In this document: piece by piece, positions 1 to 8,421 of the stretch | Position numbering within the stretch: the first letter of the stretch is position 1 | Layout: the number at the start of each line of letters is the position of its first letter | Source of the DNA: Lachnoclostridium sp. | GTDB lineage: Bacteria; Bacillota; Clostridia; Lachnospirales; Lachnospiraceae | DNA length: 64,000 nt | Direction of reading: 5' to 3' | Assembly: GCA_021770065.1 (NCBI GenBank) | Contig: JAETRR010000007.1 | Span: 17,645-81,644, forward strand | Position numbers and translations under genes: made by a program | The notes under the pieces: generated by a model | Told to the model about the DNA's origin: nothing | What the model saw: the letters and a program-made list of their open reading frames with translations, nothing else | Database searches by the model: none

Positions 1-363
1 AAGCTGTTTGAGGATGGGGTGCTGGAGGAGCTGATTCTGTATACGGGAGGATCTTTAAGGGACTTATTTCATGCTATCAATGCGGCAGCCAAGAGAGCGG
101 AGCGCAGAAGCAGCGAAGTGATTGCGATGGAGGATGCCGGGCGTGCTCTTGAGGAGATTAAGACTTCTCTTACAAGGCGGATTGAGAAAAAGGATTACGA
201 GTTTTTGCTGAATATCTATCAGGGAAATAAGGAATTGATAGAAGATAAAGAAATGCTTTTGAGGATGCTGCAGGCATCGGTGGTGCTTGAATACAACGGC
301 AGGCGATGGCATAATGTCCATCCGCTTGTGGTGCGGTTCTTGAAAGAACAGGGGCTGACTTAG
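1..363 (+). CDS. C-terminal part of an AAA-type ATPase (cut by window edge)
   Basis: The reading frame is open from base 1 (first codons read K-L-F-E-D-G) and ends at TAG 361-363, so only about the last 120 residues are present and the start lies outside. The stretch GGSLRDLFHAI fits the GGxxRxL sensor-2/lid helix of AAA/STAND ATPases. It is followed by a helical part and a tail (LEYNGRRWHNVHPLVVRFL) of the winged-helix kind that ends many such proteins. No P-loop is visible because it would be upstream. One base separates it from the TPR gene, so the two are very likely cotranscribed and act together. ATPase plus TPR pairs are common among bacterial conflict and stress modules, but the specific role is inference. 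Confidence 0.6.
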   Translation, partial: KLFEDGVLEELILYTGGSLRDLFHAINAAAKRAERRSSEVIAMEDAGRALEEIKTSLTRRIEKKDYEFLLNIYQGNKELIEDKEMLLRMLQASVVLEYNGRRWHNVHPLVVRFLKEQGLT

Positions 364-364
364 G

Positions 365-2056
365 ATGGCAGAAAGTAATCAAGAGGGCTATCTGACCTTA
401 GGATGGATTATCAATAAATCGGAACAGGGATTGTATCTGGCAGCTGCCCCGGAGAGTATCCAGGATGAAATAGTCAGAATCTATAAATCGGGGACTGTTG
501 AAATATATGATTATAAGCAGCATCCGGGAGCCTATTCTTTTCAGAAGTTGAGTGAGTGGGTAGTTTCTCTGCCGGAGAGTTCGACATTTCTGATTGTGAA
601 TTTTCAGTTTGCTCTGCAGGAAGAAGAAGACTTCAAGCGGCTGAATTTCAGCAGAGATATGCTGGCAGGCCTGGGGAAGAATCTTGTATTTGTCACCACA
701 CCTTATGGGGATGATCAGCTTGCAGTGAATGCATATGATTTCTATTCTTTTGTAAAGCTTCGAGTTATATTTCATGAATATAGATTTGAAAGAAAAGTGC
801 AGGATACGGATCTGCCTTTTGAGGAGAACAGCTTTTTATGGGAGAAAGGAAGAGAGCTGGAAGACGCAAGACAGCAACGGCAGAAAACGGATGCCTTTAT
901 GAAACGGGCACGAGAAGCGCAAGACAGGGGACGGTATGTTGCGAGTGAAAGACTTTTATTAAAGGCGAAAGAAATTCGGAAAAAATTGCTTGGTGAAAGC
1001 CATATTGAAACAGTAGAAGTTTATATTGAATTAGCAAAATTATATGGTCTGCAGGAGAGGTGGGCAGAAGCAATCGAGCTATATAAAAAAGTTCTGCCTG
1101 TTATGGAAGAAGTATTAGGAGAAAGTCATCCTTATACTGCAATAAATATTGATATTATAGCCAGTTTGTACAAGCATCAAGGCAGATACAAAGAAGCAGA
1201 GATATTGTACAGAAGAGCTTTGAGTATAGAAGAAAAAGCATTAGGAGAAAATCATCCTCATACTGTAATGAGCTATAGTCATTTGGCAGATTTGTATGAA
1301 GAACAGGGAAGATACAAAAAAGCAGAAGAATTATATAAAAAAGTTCTGTTTGTCAATAAGAAGATATCAGGGGATGAAAACTCTGACGTGGCATTAAAAT
1401 ACATGAATTTAGCCCGTTTGTATAAAAAGCAGGGGAAATACAACGAAGCAGAGATATTGTATAAAAAAGCCCTTTTGCTGAATGAAATAATATCGGATAA
1501 GAATTATCTGGAAATAGCAGTGAGTTACAGTAATCTGTCTGATTTATATGAAATCCAGGAAAAGAATAAAGAAGCAGAGGAGTTTTTAAAAAAAGCTTTG
1601 TTTATTTTTGAGAATGAATTGGGAAAAAGTCATTCCGAGACAGCAATCTGCTATAATAATCTGGCCATATTGTATAGTAAACAGGGAAAGGAGAAGGAGG
1701 CAGAGGAATTATATAAAAAATCTCTGTTTATAAGGAAAAAGGCATTAGGAGAGTATCATCCGGATATAGCACGGAGTTATAATAATCTGGCTGATTTATA
1801 CAGCAGACAAGGTAAGAAAAGAGAATCAGAGGAATTATATAAGAAATCACTGATAATATTAGAAAACGTATTAGGGAAGAATCATCCCGATATAGCTATT
1901 GTCTATGGTAATCTGGCTGTTTTATATAAAAATCAAGGAAAGCTGACAGAAGCAGAAGAGCTGGGCAGGAAGGCATTGTTAATACAGGAAAAAGTATTGG
2001 GAGAAAATCATCCGGATACAATCAATACAAAGAAATTTTTGATGAATCTGTATTAG
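365..2056 (+). CDS. TPR-repeat protein with STAND-associated N-terminal domain
   Basis: 563 residues. Residues about 1-150 hold a globular domain with the pattern LNFSRDMLAGLGKNLVFVTTP...DFYSF (about 95-130), which resembles a domain found N-terminal to TPR regions in bacterial NLR-like/STAND proteins (my recognition, not a search). From about residue 180 to the end there are eight or nine 42-residue kinesin-light-chain-type TPRs, each like YNNLAxLYxxQGKxxEAEELYKKxLxIxEKxLGExHP. No signal peptide or membrane segment is seen. The first base after the ATPase stop starts this reading frame region, so translation is probably coupled. Function is likely recognition or scaffolding for the ATPase. 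The repeat half is AT-richer than the N-terminal half, as is usual for expanding repeat arrays. Confidence 0.75.
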   Translation: MAESNQEGYLTLGWIINKSEQGLYLAAAPESIQDEIVRIYKSGTVEIYDYKQHPGAYSFQKLSEWVVSLPESSTFLIVNFQFALQEEEDFKRLNFSRDMLAGLGKNLVFVTTPYGDDQLAVNAYDFYSFVKLRVIFHEYRFERKVQDTDLPFEENSFLWEKGRELEDARQQRQKTDAFMKRAREAQDRGRYVASERLLLKAKEIRKKLLGESHIETVEVYIELAKLYGLQERWAEAIELYKKVLPVMEEVLGESHPYTAINIDIIASLYKHQGRYKEAEILYRRALSIEEKALGENHPHTVMSYSHLADLYEEQGRYKKAEELYKKVLFVNKKISGDENSDVALKYMNLARLYKKQGKYNEAEILYKKALLLNEIISDKNYLEIAVSYSNLSDLYEIQEKNKEAEEFLKKALFIFENELGKSHSETAICYNNLAILYSKQGKEKEAEELYKKSLFIRKKALGEYHPDIARSYNNLADLYSRQGKKRESEELYKKSLIILENVLGKNHPDIAIVYGNLAVLYKNQGKLTEAEELGRKALLIQEKVLGENHPDTINTKKFLMNLY

Positions 2057-2104
2057 AAAAAAAGAAAGGGAAAAACAAGCAGAAAAAGAGATAGCAGGTA
2101 AAAC

Positions 2105-2141
2105 AGAGGGAGTTTACAGAGTCATTCTGTAAACTCCCTCT
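2105..2141 (-). terminator. Hairpin at the 3' end of the LysR gene
   Basis: A perfect 16-bp stem (AGAGGGAGTTTACAGA and its complement) with a 5-nt loop. On the minus strand it is followed by GTTTT, so it should end lysR transcription. It overlaps the last codons of that gene, whose stop lies in the loop. On the plus strand there is no T run, so it would only weakly stop the TPR gene transcript. Confidence 0.6.
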
Positions 2142-3012
2142 TCGCACAATACTCAAGCACTGCCTCCAGCTGAGGCGAAACCCACTTATCCCGGTGATAG
2201 AGAAGCTGCTTCCAGATCTCCGCTTCAAAATCCGTTACATTCAGCCGGACAATCGCACCGGCATCCACATCCTGCTGCGTCACATAATCCGGCAGAAAAG
2301 AAATTCCGGCTCCCTCACCGATAAGAGAGCAGATAAGCCTTGCGCTTCCCATCTCCAGAACAGGCTTTACCTCAAGAGAGCGCTCCGCCAGCCCCTCATC
2401 CAGAAGCCGCCGGTAGCTCATTCCCTTTTCCGTCAAAAGAAAAGGCTGGGAAAGAAGCTCCTCCACAGCCAGAGAGGGGCGCCCGGCCAGAGGACAGGAA
2501 GCAGAGGCAATAAAGTGCATTTTCACCGTTTCCTCCCGGAAAATCACATACTCCCTGTCATAGATATGACTGTCCAGAGTTAAAATAGCATCCGCTTCAT
2601 TATGGTTCATCAGCCGGAACATTTCCTCCGTTCCGGCAGTTGTGATCTTAAGCGTAATTCCCGGATGCTGGCGGCAGAAATCGGGAAAACTGCAGTCAAA
2701 AAGAGAATCACAGAGAGAATAAGCCATAGCCAGGCGGATATGTCCTTTGAGCTCCTGCCGTTTTGCCATGGTTTCCGTAAGCTCCATAGTCATCCTGCGG
2801 ATCCGATGGGCATAATCCAGAACCTCCCGTCCCTTCTCCGTAAGAGCAACCGTATGATTAATCCTTTCAAAAAGCTGGGCATTCAGCTCTGTCTCCAGCT
2901 GCCGTATCTGAAAAGAAACCGTGGACTGCGAATACCCGAGCGCCAGCGCTGCCTTCGTAAAACTATTCAATTCCGCCACATGAATAAACGTAGTCAGATT
3001 CTTCAGATCCAA
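2122..3012 (-). CDS. LysR-family transcriptional regulator
   Basis: About 296 residues, normal for LysR regulators. Residues 1-60 form the winged helix-turn-helix (LKNLTTFIHVAELNSFTKAALALGYSQSTVSFQIRQLE). The rest is the periplasmic-binding-like co-inducer domain (IRLAMAYSLCDSLF, GTEEMFRLMNHNEADAILTL, GAGISFLPDYV). I place the start at TTG 3012: GGAGG at 3020-3024 is 7 nt upstream, whereas the GTG at 3018 almost touches it. It is divergent from the AGCS symporter gene at 3193, the usual arrangement for a LysR regulator and its target. It probably controls that transporter; the inducer is unknown. Confidence 0.85.
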   Translation of the reverse strand: MDLKNLTTFIHVAELNSFTKAALALGYSQSTVSFQIRQLETELNAQLFERINHTVALTEKGREVLDYAHRIRRMTMELTETMAKRQELKGHIRLAMAYSLCDSLFDCSFPDFCRQHPGITLKITTAGTEEMFRLMNHNEADAILTLDSHIYDREYVIFREETVKMHFIASASCPLAGRPSLAVEELLSQPFLLTEKGMSYRRLLDEGLAERSLEVKPVLEMGSARLICSLIGEGAGISFLPDYVTQQDVDAGAIVRLNVTDFEAEIWKQLLYHRDKWVSPQLEAVLEYCAKREFTE

Positions 3013-3070
3013 AACCACACCTCCATCCCAGAGAGCATACCCGTTACCGCAGAAACAGAATCTAATAATT

Positions 3071-3085
3071 CGATATCAAACATCG
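3071..3085. promoter_or_regulatory. Candidate LysR operator (CGAT-N7-ATCG dyad)
   Basis: A 15-bp interrupted palindrome, CGAT-N7-ATCG, sits between the divergent lysR and symporter genes, just upstream of the symporter -35 box. Size and position fit a LysR-type T-N11-A site. Only the dyad is seen; binding is inference. Confidence 0.4.
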
Positions 3086-3096
3086 TATTTATCAAT

Positions 3097-3125
3097 TTTA
3101 CAGATGTTCCCTTATACTATATACT
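3097..3125 (+). promoter_or_regulatory. Promoter of the AGCS symporter gene
   Basis: TTTACA (3097-3102) and TATACT (3120-3125) with a 17-bp spacer, 68 bp upstream of the symporter start and directly downstream of the LysR-type dyad. Confidence 0.6.
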
Positions 3126-3192
3126 AAATATAAAACAATAACAAGCTCCTATCCAATCATTTTTAAGCAAAATTTACAAAAGGAAGAACATC

Positions 3193-4593
3193 ATGTCTAT
3201 TTTTCAAACAATTTTTCAAGCAGTTTATCACTGTCTCTGGGGAGACCTTTTTACCATTCCCCTGCCCGGGGGAAGCGGACTGGGGATTTCCCTGCTGGTG
3301 TTGATTCTCATTCCTTCCGGAATCTATTTTACCATCCGTACCCGTTTCTTACCGTTTCGGCTCTTTCCGGAAATGCTTCGGATCACGGCGGAAAAGCGCA
3401 ATAAATCCAGGGAGGGTGCCATCTCCGGCGTCCAGGCTCTGATCGTATCCACAGCCACCCGCGTGGGTATGGGCAATCTGGTGGGCGTAGTGGCAGCCAT
3501 ATCCTTAGGCGGAGCGGGCGCCGTATTCTGGATGTGGGTGACAGCTCTTCTGGGAGCCTCTACAGCCTTCATCGAGGCAACCCTGGCACAGCTGTATAAA
3601 GAAAAAGATCCTCTCTACGGCGGTTACCGGGGCGGCCCGGCTTATTATATCCATCGCCTCTTTATAAAGCCGGGAAGTGCACGCCGCAAATCTGTCATTG
3701 CCGTGCTCTTTGCGCTCTCCGGCCTTATCTGCTGGTGCGGAATCAGCCAGGTGATTGGCAACTCCGTGTCCTCGGCATTTTACAACGCCTTTCAGATTCC
3801 GCCTCTCTATACGACGATCGTTCTGGTGGCGGTTTCTGCGGTCATTGTGCTGCGCAAATATGCTACAGTTAAGGTTCTCGATGTGGTAGTTCCGGTGATG
3901 GCGGTACTGTATTTCCTGTTTACCATATTTATTATGATAAAAAATGCGGCCCTGCTTCCGTCCGTGTTTGGCCGGATCTTTGAGGAGGCTTTCGGATTAC
4001 GCCAGGCAGCGGCAGGCGGCTTTGGGGCAGTATTGATGAACGGAGCCAAGAGAGGTCTCTTTTCCAATGAGGCGGGTTCCGGCTCTGCTCCCTGTGCGGC
4101 AGCAGCAGCGGATATCAGCCATCCGGCCAAAGAAGGGCTTTTGCAGGCGCTGGGCGTATTTATCGATACCCTTGTAATCTGCACCTGCTCAGCCATGATC
4201 ATGCTTTTAACTCCGGCCGGACTGACAGACGGACTTACCGGCATGGATTTACTGCAGAAAGCAATGGGCCACCATCTGGGCGAATTCGGCGTGATTTTTA
4301 TTGCCGTGATTCTGTGGCTGTTCAGTTTTTCTACCTTTATCGGAATTTTGTTCTATGCAAGACCCAATGTATCTTACTTATTCGGAGACAACTGGCTGTC
4401 CCAGACCCTGTATAAGGTTCTGGCTCTGGTTATGCTCTTTATCGGAGGCCTGGCGGCTTACACCTTTGTGTGGGATCTGGGCGACGTAGGCGTGGGGCTG
4501 ATGACCGTATTTAATATGATTGCCCTGTTCCCCATGGCGCGCCATGCCCTGGATTCTCTGAAGGATTATGAGGAAAAACGGAAATTACAGTAG
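3193..4593 (+). CDS. Sodium:alanine/glycine symporter family protein (AGCS)
   Basis: 466 residues, the typical AGCS length, with about ten hydrophobic segments. Family signatures include the N-terminal PLPGGSGLGISLLVLILIPSG segment, FSALR-region equivalent GAISGVQALIVSTATRVGMG (about 75-95), and GAKRGLFSNEAGSGSAPCAA (about 282-301), the conserved AGCS signature that ends in the substrate-binding region. It should import a small neutral amino acid (alanine, glycine or similar) with Na+ across the cytoplasmic membrane. The start has AGGAAG 7 nt upstream. Divergent LysR control is likely. The exact substrate cannot be read from sequence. Confidence 0.9.
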   Translation: MSIFQTIFQAVYHCLWGDLFTIPLPGGSGLGISLLVLILIPSGIYFTIRTRFLPFRLFPEMLRITAEKRNKSREGAISGVQALIVSTATRVGMGNLVGVVAAISLGGAGAVFWMWVTALLGASTAFIEATLAQLYKEKDPLYGGYRGGPAYYIHRLFIKPGSARRKSVIAVLFALSGLICWCGISQVIGNSVSSAFYNAFQIPPLYTTIVLVAVSAVIVLRKYATVKVLDVVVPVMAVLYFLFTIFIMIKNAALLPSVFGRIFEEAFGLRQAAAGGFGAVLMNGAKRGLFSNEAGSGSAPCAAAAADISHPAKEGLLQALGVFIDTLVICTCSAMIMLLTPAGLTDGLTGMDLLQKAMGHHLGEFGVIFIAVILWLFSFSTFIGILFYARPNVSYLFGDNWLSQTLYKVLALVMLFIGGLAAYTFVWDLGDVGVGLMTVFNMIALFPMARHALDSLKDYEEKRKLQ

Positions 4594-4633
4594 TATCATA
4601 AAAATTTCATTCGTCTTTTTTGCGGTTTTCTGT

Positions 4634-4639
4634 TAAAAT
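4634..4639 (+). promoter_or_regulatory. Extended -10 element before the adenine methylase
   Basis: TGTTAAAAT carries the TGn extension and a TAAAAT -10 box. A -35 match is poor (TTCGTC at 18 bp). Transcription would begin close to 4646, which favours the downstream ATG at 4690 over 4651 as methylase start. Confidence 0.4.
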
Positions 4640-4689
4640 AGAGCTATTGTATGAAAAGACGCATTGCAAAACCGGAATGGAGAAAAAGA

Positions 4690-5529
4690 ATGAGCAGTAC
4701 AAGTACAGTGCCCTTTGTGAAGTGGGCCGGGGGAAAACGGCAGCTGCTGGAGCATTTGAGCAGCCGGATGCCGGAGGAATATAAGGATTACTATGAACCC
4801 TTTGTGGGAGGCGGAGCCTTGCTGTTTCACCAGAAGCCTGCCTGGGCTTTTATCAATGATATTAACCGGGAACTGATTCATACCTACACGGAGATCCGGG
4901 ATCACATGGATCCCCTGGCAGTGCTTTTGAATTCCATGGATCAGGTAACCTGTACAAAGGAATTTTATTATGAAATGCGGGAGCGCTATAATGACAAACT
5001 GAAAGCAAAGGACTACGATACGGAGATGGCTGCACTGTTTATTTATCTCAATAAGCATTGCTTCAACGGCCTCTACCGGGTGAATCAAAAAGGACAGTTC
5101 AACGTGCCATGGAACCAGAAGGAGCAGGTCCGCTCGGTAGATGTGGAGAATATCAGACAGATTTCCTATTATCTGAAGTCCGTGACCATTACCTGCCAGG
5201 ATTTTGAAGCATGCCTGGAGACCGCGAAAAAAGGGGATTTTATCTATTTTGACAGCCCCTATGCGCCGCTGAATCCTTCCTCCTTTGACTCTTATACGAA
5301 GGAGGGCTTTACCGAGGAGGAACACCGGCGTCTGGCAGATGTATTTCGGAAGCTGACGCAGAGGGGCTGCTTCTGCATGCTGACCAATCACAATACGGAG
5401 CTTATCCGGGAGCTTTACCATGATTTTCTCCGGGAAGAGGTGGATGTGCGCCGGGCCATTAATTCCGACCCGAAAAAACGGGTGGGGAAAGAAGTGATTA
5501 TCCGCAATTACGGAGAAGCCGTTTCATAA
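4690..5529 (+). CDS. DNA adenine N6-methyltransferase, Dam/D12 class
   Basis: About 279 residues from ATG 4690 (GGAG 7 nt upstream); an in-frame ATG at 4651 would add 13 basic residues and lies almost at the predicted transcript start. Motif I-like PFVKWAGGKRQLLEHL is at the N-terminus with YYEPFVGGGALLF behind it. The catalytic motif IV is DSPY (YFDSPYAPL, about residue 196) rather than the common DPPY. HCFNGLYRVNQKGQFNVPW fits the target-recognition region of Dam-like enzymes, suggesting GATC specificity. No restriction endonuclease is adjacent, so this is probably an orphan methylase. It is convergent with lrgB, 4 bp away. Confidence 0.88.
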   Translation: MSSTSTVPFVKWAGGKRQLLEHLSSRMPEEYKDYYEPFVGGGALLFHQKPAWAFINDINRELIHTYTEIRDHMDPLAVLLNSMDQVTCTKEFYYEMRERYNDKLKAKDYDTEMAALFIYLNKHCFNGLYRVNQKGQFNVPWNQKEQVRSVDVENIRQISYYLKSVTITCQDFEACLETAKKGDFIYFDSPYAPLNPSSFDSYTKEGFTEEEHRRLADVFRKLTQRGCFCMLTNHNTELIRELYHDFLREEVDVRRAINSDPKKRVGKEVIIRNYGEAVS

Positions 5530-5533
5530 TTGT

Positions 5534-6217
5534 TTAATATGTAAGAATCATAGAAACAATCACCGTAATAATCCCGCAGATACCGATAGCCAGTCCGCTC
5601 ATGGCTCCTTCTGTTTCTCCCAGCTGTATGGCTTTTGAGGTTCCCACCGCATGGCTGCAGGCTCCGATGGAAAGACCGGCGGCCACCGGATCCGTCACCC
5701 GGAATAACTTAATCAGAAGAGGGGCAAAAATACTTCCCAGAATCCCGGTAAAGATAACGGCAATCACCGTCACGGGAACAATTCCCCCGTGGGAGGCGCT
5801 CACTTCCACTGCAATGGGCGTAGTGATGGACTTCGGAATCAGAGAAGCAGTCATAGCCTCATCCAGACGGAACAGGCGGCAGAGCAGGTAGACACTTCCC
5901 ATGGAAGTGATAGACCCTGCCGTACAGCCGACTGCAATCGGCAGCCAGTTTTCCTTCAGAATCTGAATCTTACTGTAAATCGAAACCGCCAGGCATGCCG
6001 TAGCCGGTGCGAGGAACATATTGATAACGGTGCCGCCTGCATTATAGCTTTCATAGGGAATGTCAAAAACGGACAAAATCCCCACAATGAGCAGAATGGC
6101 AGTCAAAAGCGGATTTAAGAGGGCGGATTTCAGCTTTGCCTGCAGCTTAACACCCAGCCAGAAAGCCAGAATGCTTAAAGCAATTCCGAAAAAAGGGGAA
6201 GCCCAGAGTTCATTCAT
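5534..6217 (-). CDS. lrgB: LrgB family membrane protein
   Basis: 227 residues from ATG 6217, which has AAAGGAGG about 8 nt upstream; the longer open frame to 6283 only reads back into lrgA. About seven hydrophobic segments are present. Family signatures include ATACLAVSIYSKI (PATVALAVPLY-like), SLIPKSITTPIAVEVS (about 130-145, the conserved PKSVTTPIA stretch) and GLSIGACSHAVGTSKAIQLGETEGAMSGLAIG near the end. It works with LrgA, which it overlaps by 8 bp. LrgAB proteins are described as murein hydrolase export modulators and, in several Firmicutes, as pyruvate or glycolate transporters. Which applies here is not evident. Confidence 0.9.
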   Translation of the reverse strand: MNELWASPFFGIALSILAFWLGVKLQAKLKSALLNPLLTAILLIVGILSVFDIPYESYNAGGTVINMFLAPATACLAVSIYSKIQILKENWLPIAVGCTAGSITSMGSVYLLCRLFRLDEAMTASLIPKSITTPIAVEVSASHGGIVPVTVIAVIFTGILGSIFAPLLIKLFRVTDPVAAGLSIGACSHAVGTSKAIQLGETEGAMSGLAIGICGIITVIVSMILTY

Positions 6218-6581
6218 GTTTATGTCCTCCTTTCCTCTGGAGTAACCGCATGGTAAGCCGGATGCTGTATGCGGCAGCCGCAAAAGTGATTACCGTAGTC
6301 ACCAGGCAGATGACCAGGAGAGGCAGCCAGCTCGTTTTCAGAATATCCAGGTAATTGATCACATTCACGCCTGCCGGAATAAAGAAAAAGGCCATATTTG
6401 CCAGCAGGAAATCAGACTTTTCCCGGATGTGCTCCACTTTCAGAATGCCGGTGAGCAGGCAGACGAGAAGCAGAAGCATAGCGATGACACTGGCAGGAAA
6501 GGCAAAGGGAAGCAGATGCTCCACAACGGTGCCCAGCCAGCATATGGTAAAAATAATTCCAAATTGTTTGATGATCTTCAT
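6210..6581 (-). CDS. lrgA: LrgA/CidA family holin-like protein
   Basis: 123 residues with four predicted membrane helices and a short basic tail (MRLLQRKGGHKHE). I take ATG 6581 (GAGGAG 7 nt upstream) instead of the longer frame to 6620, whose extra residues are not membrane-like. The FPASVIAMLLLLVCLLTG and LLANMAFFFIPAGVNVI segments match the family (P-x-x-V-I-G-M/ A-M-x-L and F-F-x-P-A-G-V). It precedes and overlaps lrgB in the usual order. It probably forms the partner subunit of LrgB in the cytoplasmic membrane. Confidence 0.88.
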   Translation of the reverse strand: MKIIKQFGIIFTICWLGTVVEHLLPFAFPASVIAMLLLLVCLLTGILKVEHIREKSDFLLANMAFFFIPAGVNVINYLDILKTSWLPLLVICLVTTVITFAAAAYSIRLTMRLLQRKGGHKHE

Positions 6582-6616
6582 AAAATACTCCTCACAAAAT
6601 CCGCGGTATGGTTTTT

Positions 6617-7351
6617 TCAAATCCAGCCGCCATCTAATTTTATAATCTGACCGGTCAGATAAGGCGTCTGGCAGGCTAAAGAGAATGCAAGTTCCGCCGC
6701 TTCCTCCGGCTGCCCGAAGCGCCCGGCCGGAATTTCTCCGGCAAGCTCCGCCCGTTCTTCCTCCGTAAAGCAGGCATTCATATCCGTATCAATAGCGCCG
6801 CAGGCAATGGCATTCACGGCAATATGGCTTGGCGCCAGTTCTTTGGCAAGGGCCATGGTCAGAGCATTGACAGCGCCCTTGGAGGCGGAGTAGGCGGTCT
6901 CGCAGGAAGCGCCCACACAGCCCCATACGGATGAAATATTGATGATGGAGCCGGACTTCTGCTTCAGCATATAAGGGAGGGCCTGCCGGGAACAAAGAAA
7001 AACCGAGGTGGAATTGGTTGTCATCACATGTTCCCAATCCTCCAGGGATAGTTCCGTAAAAAGCCCGACCCTGGATATGCCGGCGTTGTTCACCAGAACA
7101 TCGACGCCGCCGAAGTGTTCCTCTATCTGCCCGAAGCAGTTTCGGACATCGGCTTCTTTTCCCATATCCCCTGTAAAAGTAAGGCAGGTAACTCCATAAG
7201 AAGCATGGAGCCTTCCGGCCAGTGCTTCCATTTTTTCCCTGGAGTGTATACAGGTAAGCGCCAGATTCCAGCCTCCGGATGCGAATTTTTCAGCAATGGC
7301 GGCTCCGATGCCCCTGGAGGCTCCGGTAATAAGCGCGGCATGTTGTTTCAT
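6617..7351 (-). CDS. Short-chain dehydrogenase/reductase (FabG-like)
   Basis: 244 residues, the classic SDR size. The TGASRGIGAAIAEKF nucleotide-binding motif is at residues 8-22, NNAGIS at about 82, the catalytic Ser in INISSVWG (about 133) and the YSASK catalytic Tyr/Lys pair (YSASKGAVNAL, about 150). C-terminal GQPEEAAELAFSLACQTPYLTGQIIKLDGG is FabG-like. Start ATG 7351 has GGGGGA 7 nt upstream; an in-frame GTG lies at 7378. It stands alone from fatty-acid genes, between nudC and lrgAB on the same strand, so the substrate may not be 3-oxoacyl-ACP. NADPH-dependent carbonyl reduction is the safe statement. Confidence 0.85.
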   Translation of the reverse strand: MKQHAALITGASRGIGAAIAEKFASGGWNLALTCIHSREKMEALAGRLHASYGVTCLTFTGDMGKEADVRNCFGQIEEHFGGVDVLVNNAGISRVGLFTELSLEDWEHVMTTNSTSVFLCSRQALPYMLKQKSGSIINISSVWGCVGASCETAYSASKGAVNALTMALAKELAPSHIAVNAIACGAIDTDMNACFTEEERAELAGEIPAGRFGQPEEAAELAFSLACQTPYLTGQIIKLDGGWI

Positions 7352-7410
7352 AGAAATCCCCCGTTCTTTTCCTTTCACTTATGGATAAACAGCAGTGAAA
7401 GATCTGATTT

Positions 7411-8253
7411 TTATATAACTTCTCCGTTTTTAAATTTCCAGATCATTTCACTTGTCAGGCTGATATTCAAAGGCTGTGCGGGAGCCTCTTCCCGTGTGAA
7501 CCAGGCAGCTGTGGAAAGCTCCCGGGTATCTAAAGTGATGGTCTCATCGTCTCCGTCCAGCTCTGCAAAAAAGCCGAACAGCAGGGAATCCGAAAAGGAC
7601 CATGGCTGGCTTTTGTAATAGCGCAGATTCTTCACATGAAGCCCCACTTCCTCATAAACCTCCCGGCGGACAGTCTCTTCAATGGTTTCACCGATCTCTG
7701 CAAAACCGGCAATCAGAGCATAGTGGGAAGCCCTGTTCCCCGCATATTTTGACATAAGGATGCGGTCTTTGTGAATGACTCCCACAATCACAGCCGGAGA
7801 AATCTTCGGATATTCCATAATACCACAGTCCGGACAGTGCAGCATCCGCTCATCCACTGAGTGAACCAGAGGCCGGCCGCAGCACCCGCAGAAGCGATGG
7901 GCCTCATACCAGTGGCAGAGCTGATGGGCGGTAATACCTGCAAAGGACATCCATCCGGGATGTGCATCGCGGAAAATGCGGACACTTTTCATCTCAAACT
8001 GCTCCAAAGGAAAGTCCGGACGCAGCCGGGAAAGATAAAAGGTGTATTTGTCAATGGAAAAGAGATAAAGGAGGTTGGGAGAAAGTTCCCGGCTCAATCC
8101 CGGAAGCTCTCCGAATCTGGGAAAACTTAAAGGCTCCTCCCGGCATCCTGTGAGAACCCGGTCTCCCTCAAAATAGAGCAGAAAGCTGTCTTTAAGAGGA
8201 GGCACAGGCTGATATTCATTGTGGTAAATATGCGGTGCAATATCCTGTATCAT
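7411..8253 (-). CDS. nudC: NAD(+) diphosphatase (NudC, Nudix hydrolase)
   Basis: About 280 residues from ATG 8253 (AAGGAA 8 nt upstream); the open frame runs to 8451 but its extension crosses the nudC promoter and overlaps ispF. A four-cysteine zinc ribbon CGCCGRPLVHS...HCPDCG (about 118-143) precedes the Nudix domain. The Nudix box reads GFAEIGETIEETVRREVYEEVGL in two parts: GFAEIGE and REVYEEVG. The SQPWSFSDSLLFGF motif after it is the NudC-specific signature. The enzyme hydrolyses NAD(H) to NMN(H) and AMP and can remove NAD caps from RNA. It is the first gene of the nudC-SDR-lrgA-lrgB run. Confidence 0.92.
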   Translation of the reverse strand: MIQDIAPHIYHNEYQPVPPLKDSFLLYFEGDRVLTGCREEPLSFPRFGELPGLSRELSPNLLYLFSIDKYTFYLSRLRPDFPLEQFEMKSVRIFRDAHPGWMSFAGITAHQLCHWYEAHRFCGCCGRPLVHSVDERMLHCPDCGIMEYPKISPAVIVGVIHKDRILMSKYAGNRASHYALIAGFAEIGETIEETVRREVYEEVGLHVKNLRYYKSQPWSFSDSLLFGFFAELDGDDETITLDTRELSTAAWFTREEAPAQPLNISLTSEMIWKFKNGEVI

Positions 8254-8312
8254 TGGTAAATTCCTTCTTTCCATGCCTTTTTTCTTCCGCTGAATAAAAC
8301 CTGTCACAACAC

Positions 8313-8341
8313 AGTATACACGAATTCGGCCTTCAGGTAAA
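8313..8341 (-). promoter_or_regulatory. Promoter of nudC
   Basis: On the minus strand TTTACC (8336-8341) and TATACT (8313-8318) are 17 bp apart, with TG upstream of the -10 box. Transcription would start about 50 bp before nudC ATG 8253. Confidence 0.6.
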
Positions 8342-8383
8342 GACAGGAAAATGCCGGGTATAGTAGAATACAGCAGTTTGTGA

Positions 8384-8389
8384 TATACT
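8384..8389 (+). promoter_or_regulatory. Extended -10 element before ispF
   Basis: TGATATACT supplies a TGn extension plus TATACT, 33 bp upstream of the ispF start. No good -35 box is seen, as is common for extended -10 promoters. Confidence 0.45.
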
Positions 8390-8421
8390 AATCCTATCTG
8401 GAAAAAAGGAGATATGATAGT

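Noticed and set aside
2194..3141. Plus-strand ORFs over the LysR gene
   Set aside because: They are antisense shadows of lysR without ribosome sites or recognisable domains.
4633..5421. 262-residue minus-strand ORF opposite the adenine methylase
   Set aside because: Shadow of a clear methylase gene; composition is Leu/His/Ile-rich as usual for antisense frames.
5524..5560. ATTGTTT...AAACAAT inverted repeat between dam and lrgB as terminator
   Set aside because: Short arms, long spacer and no G-C content; too weak to call.
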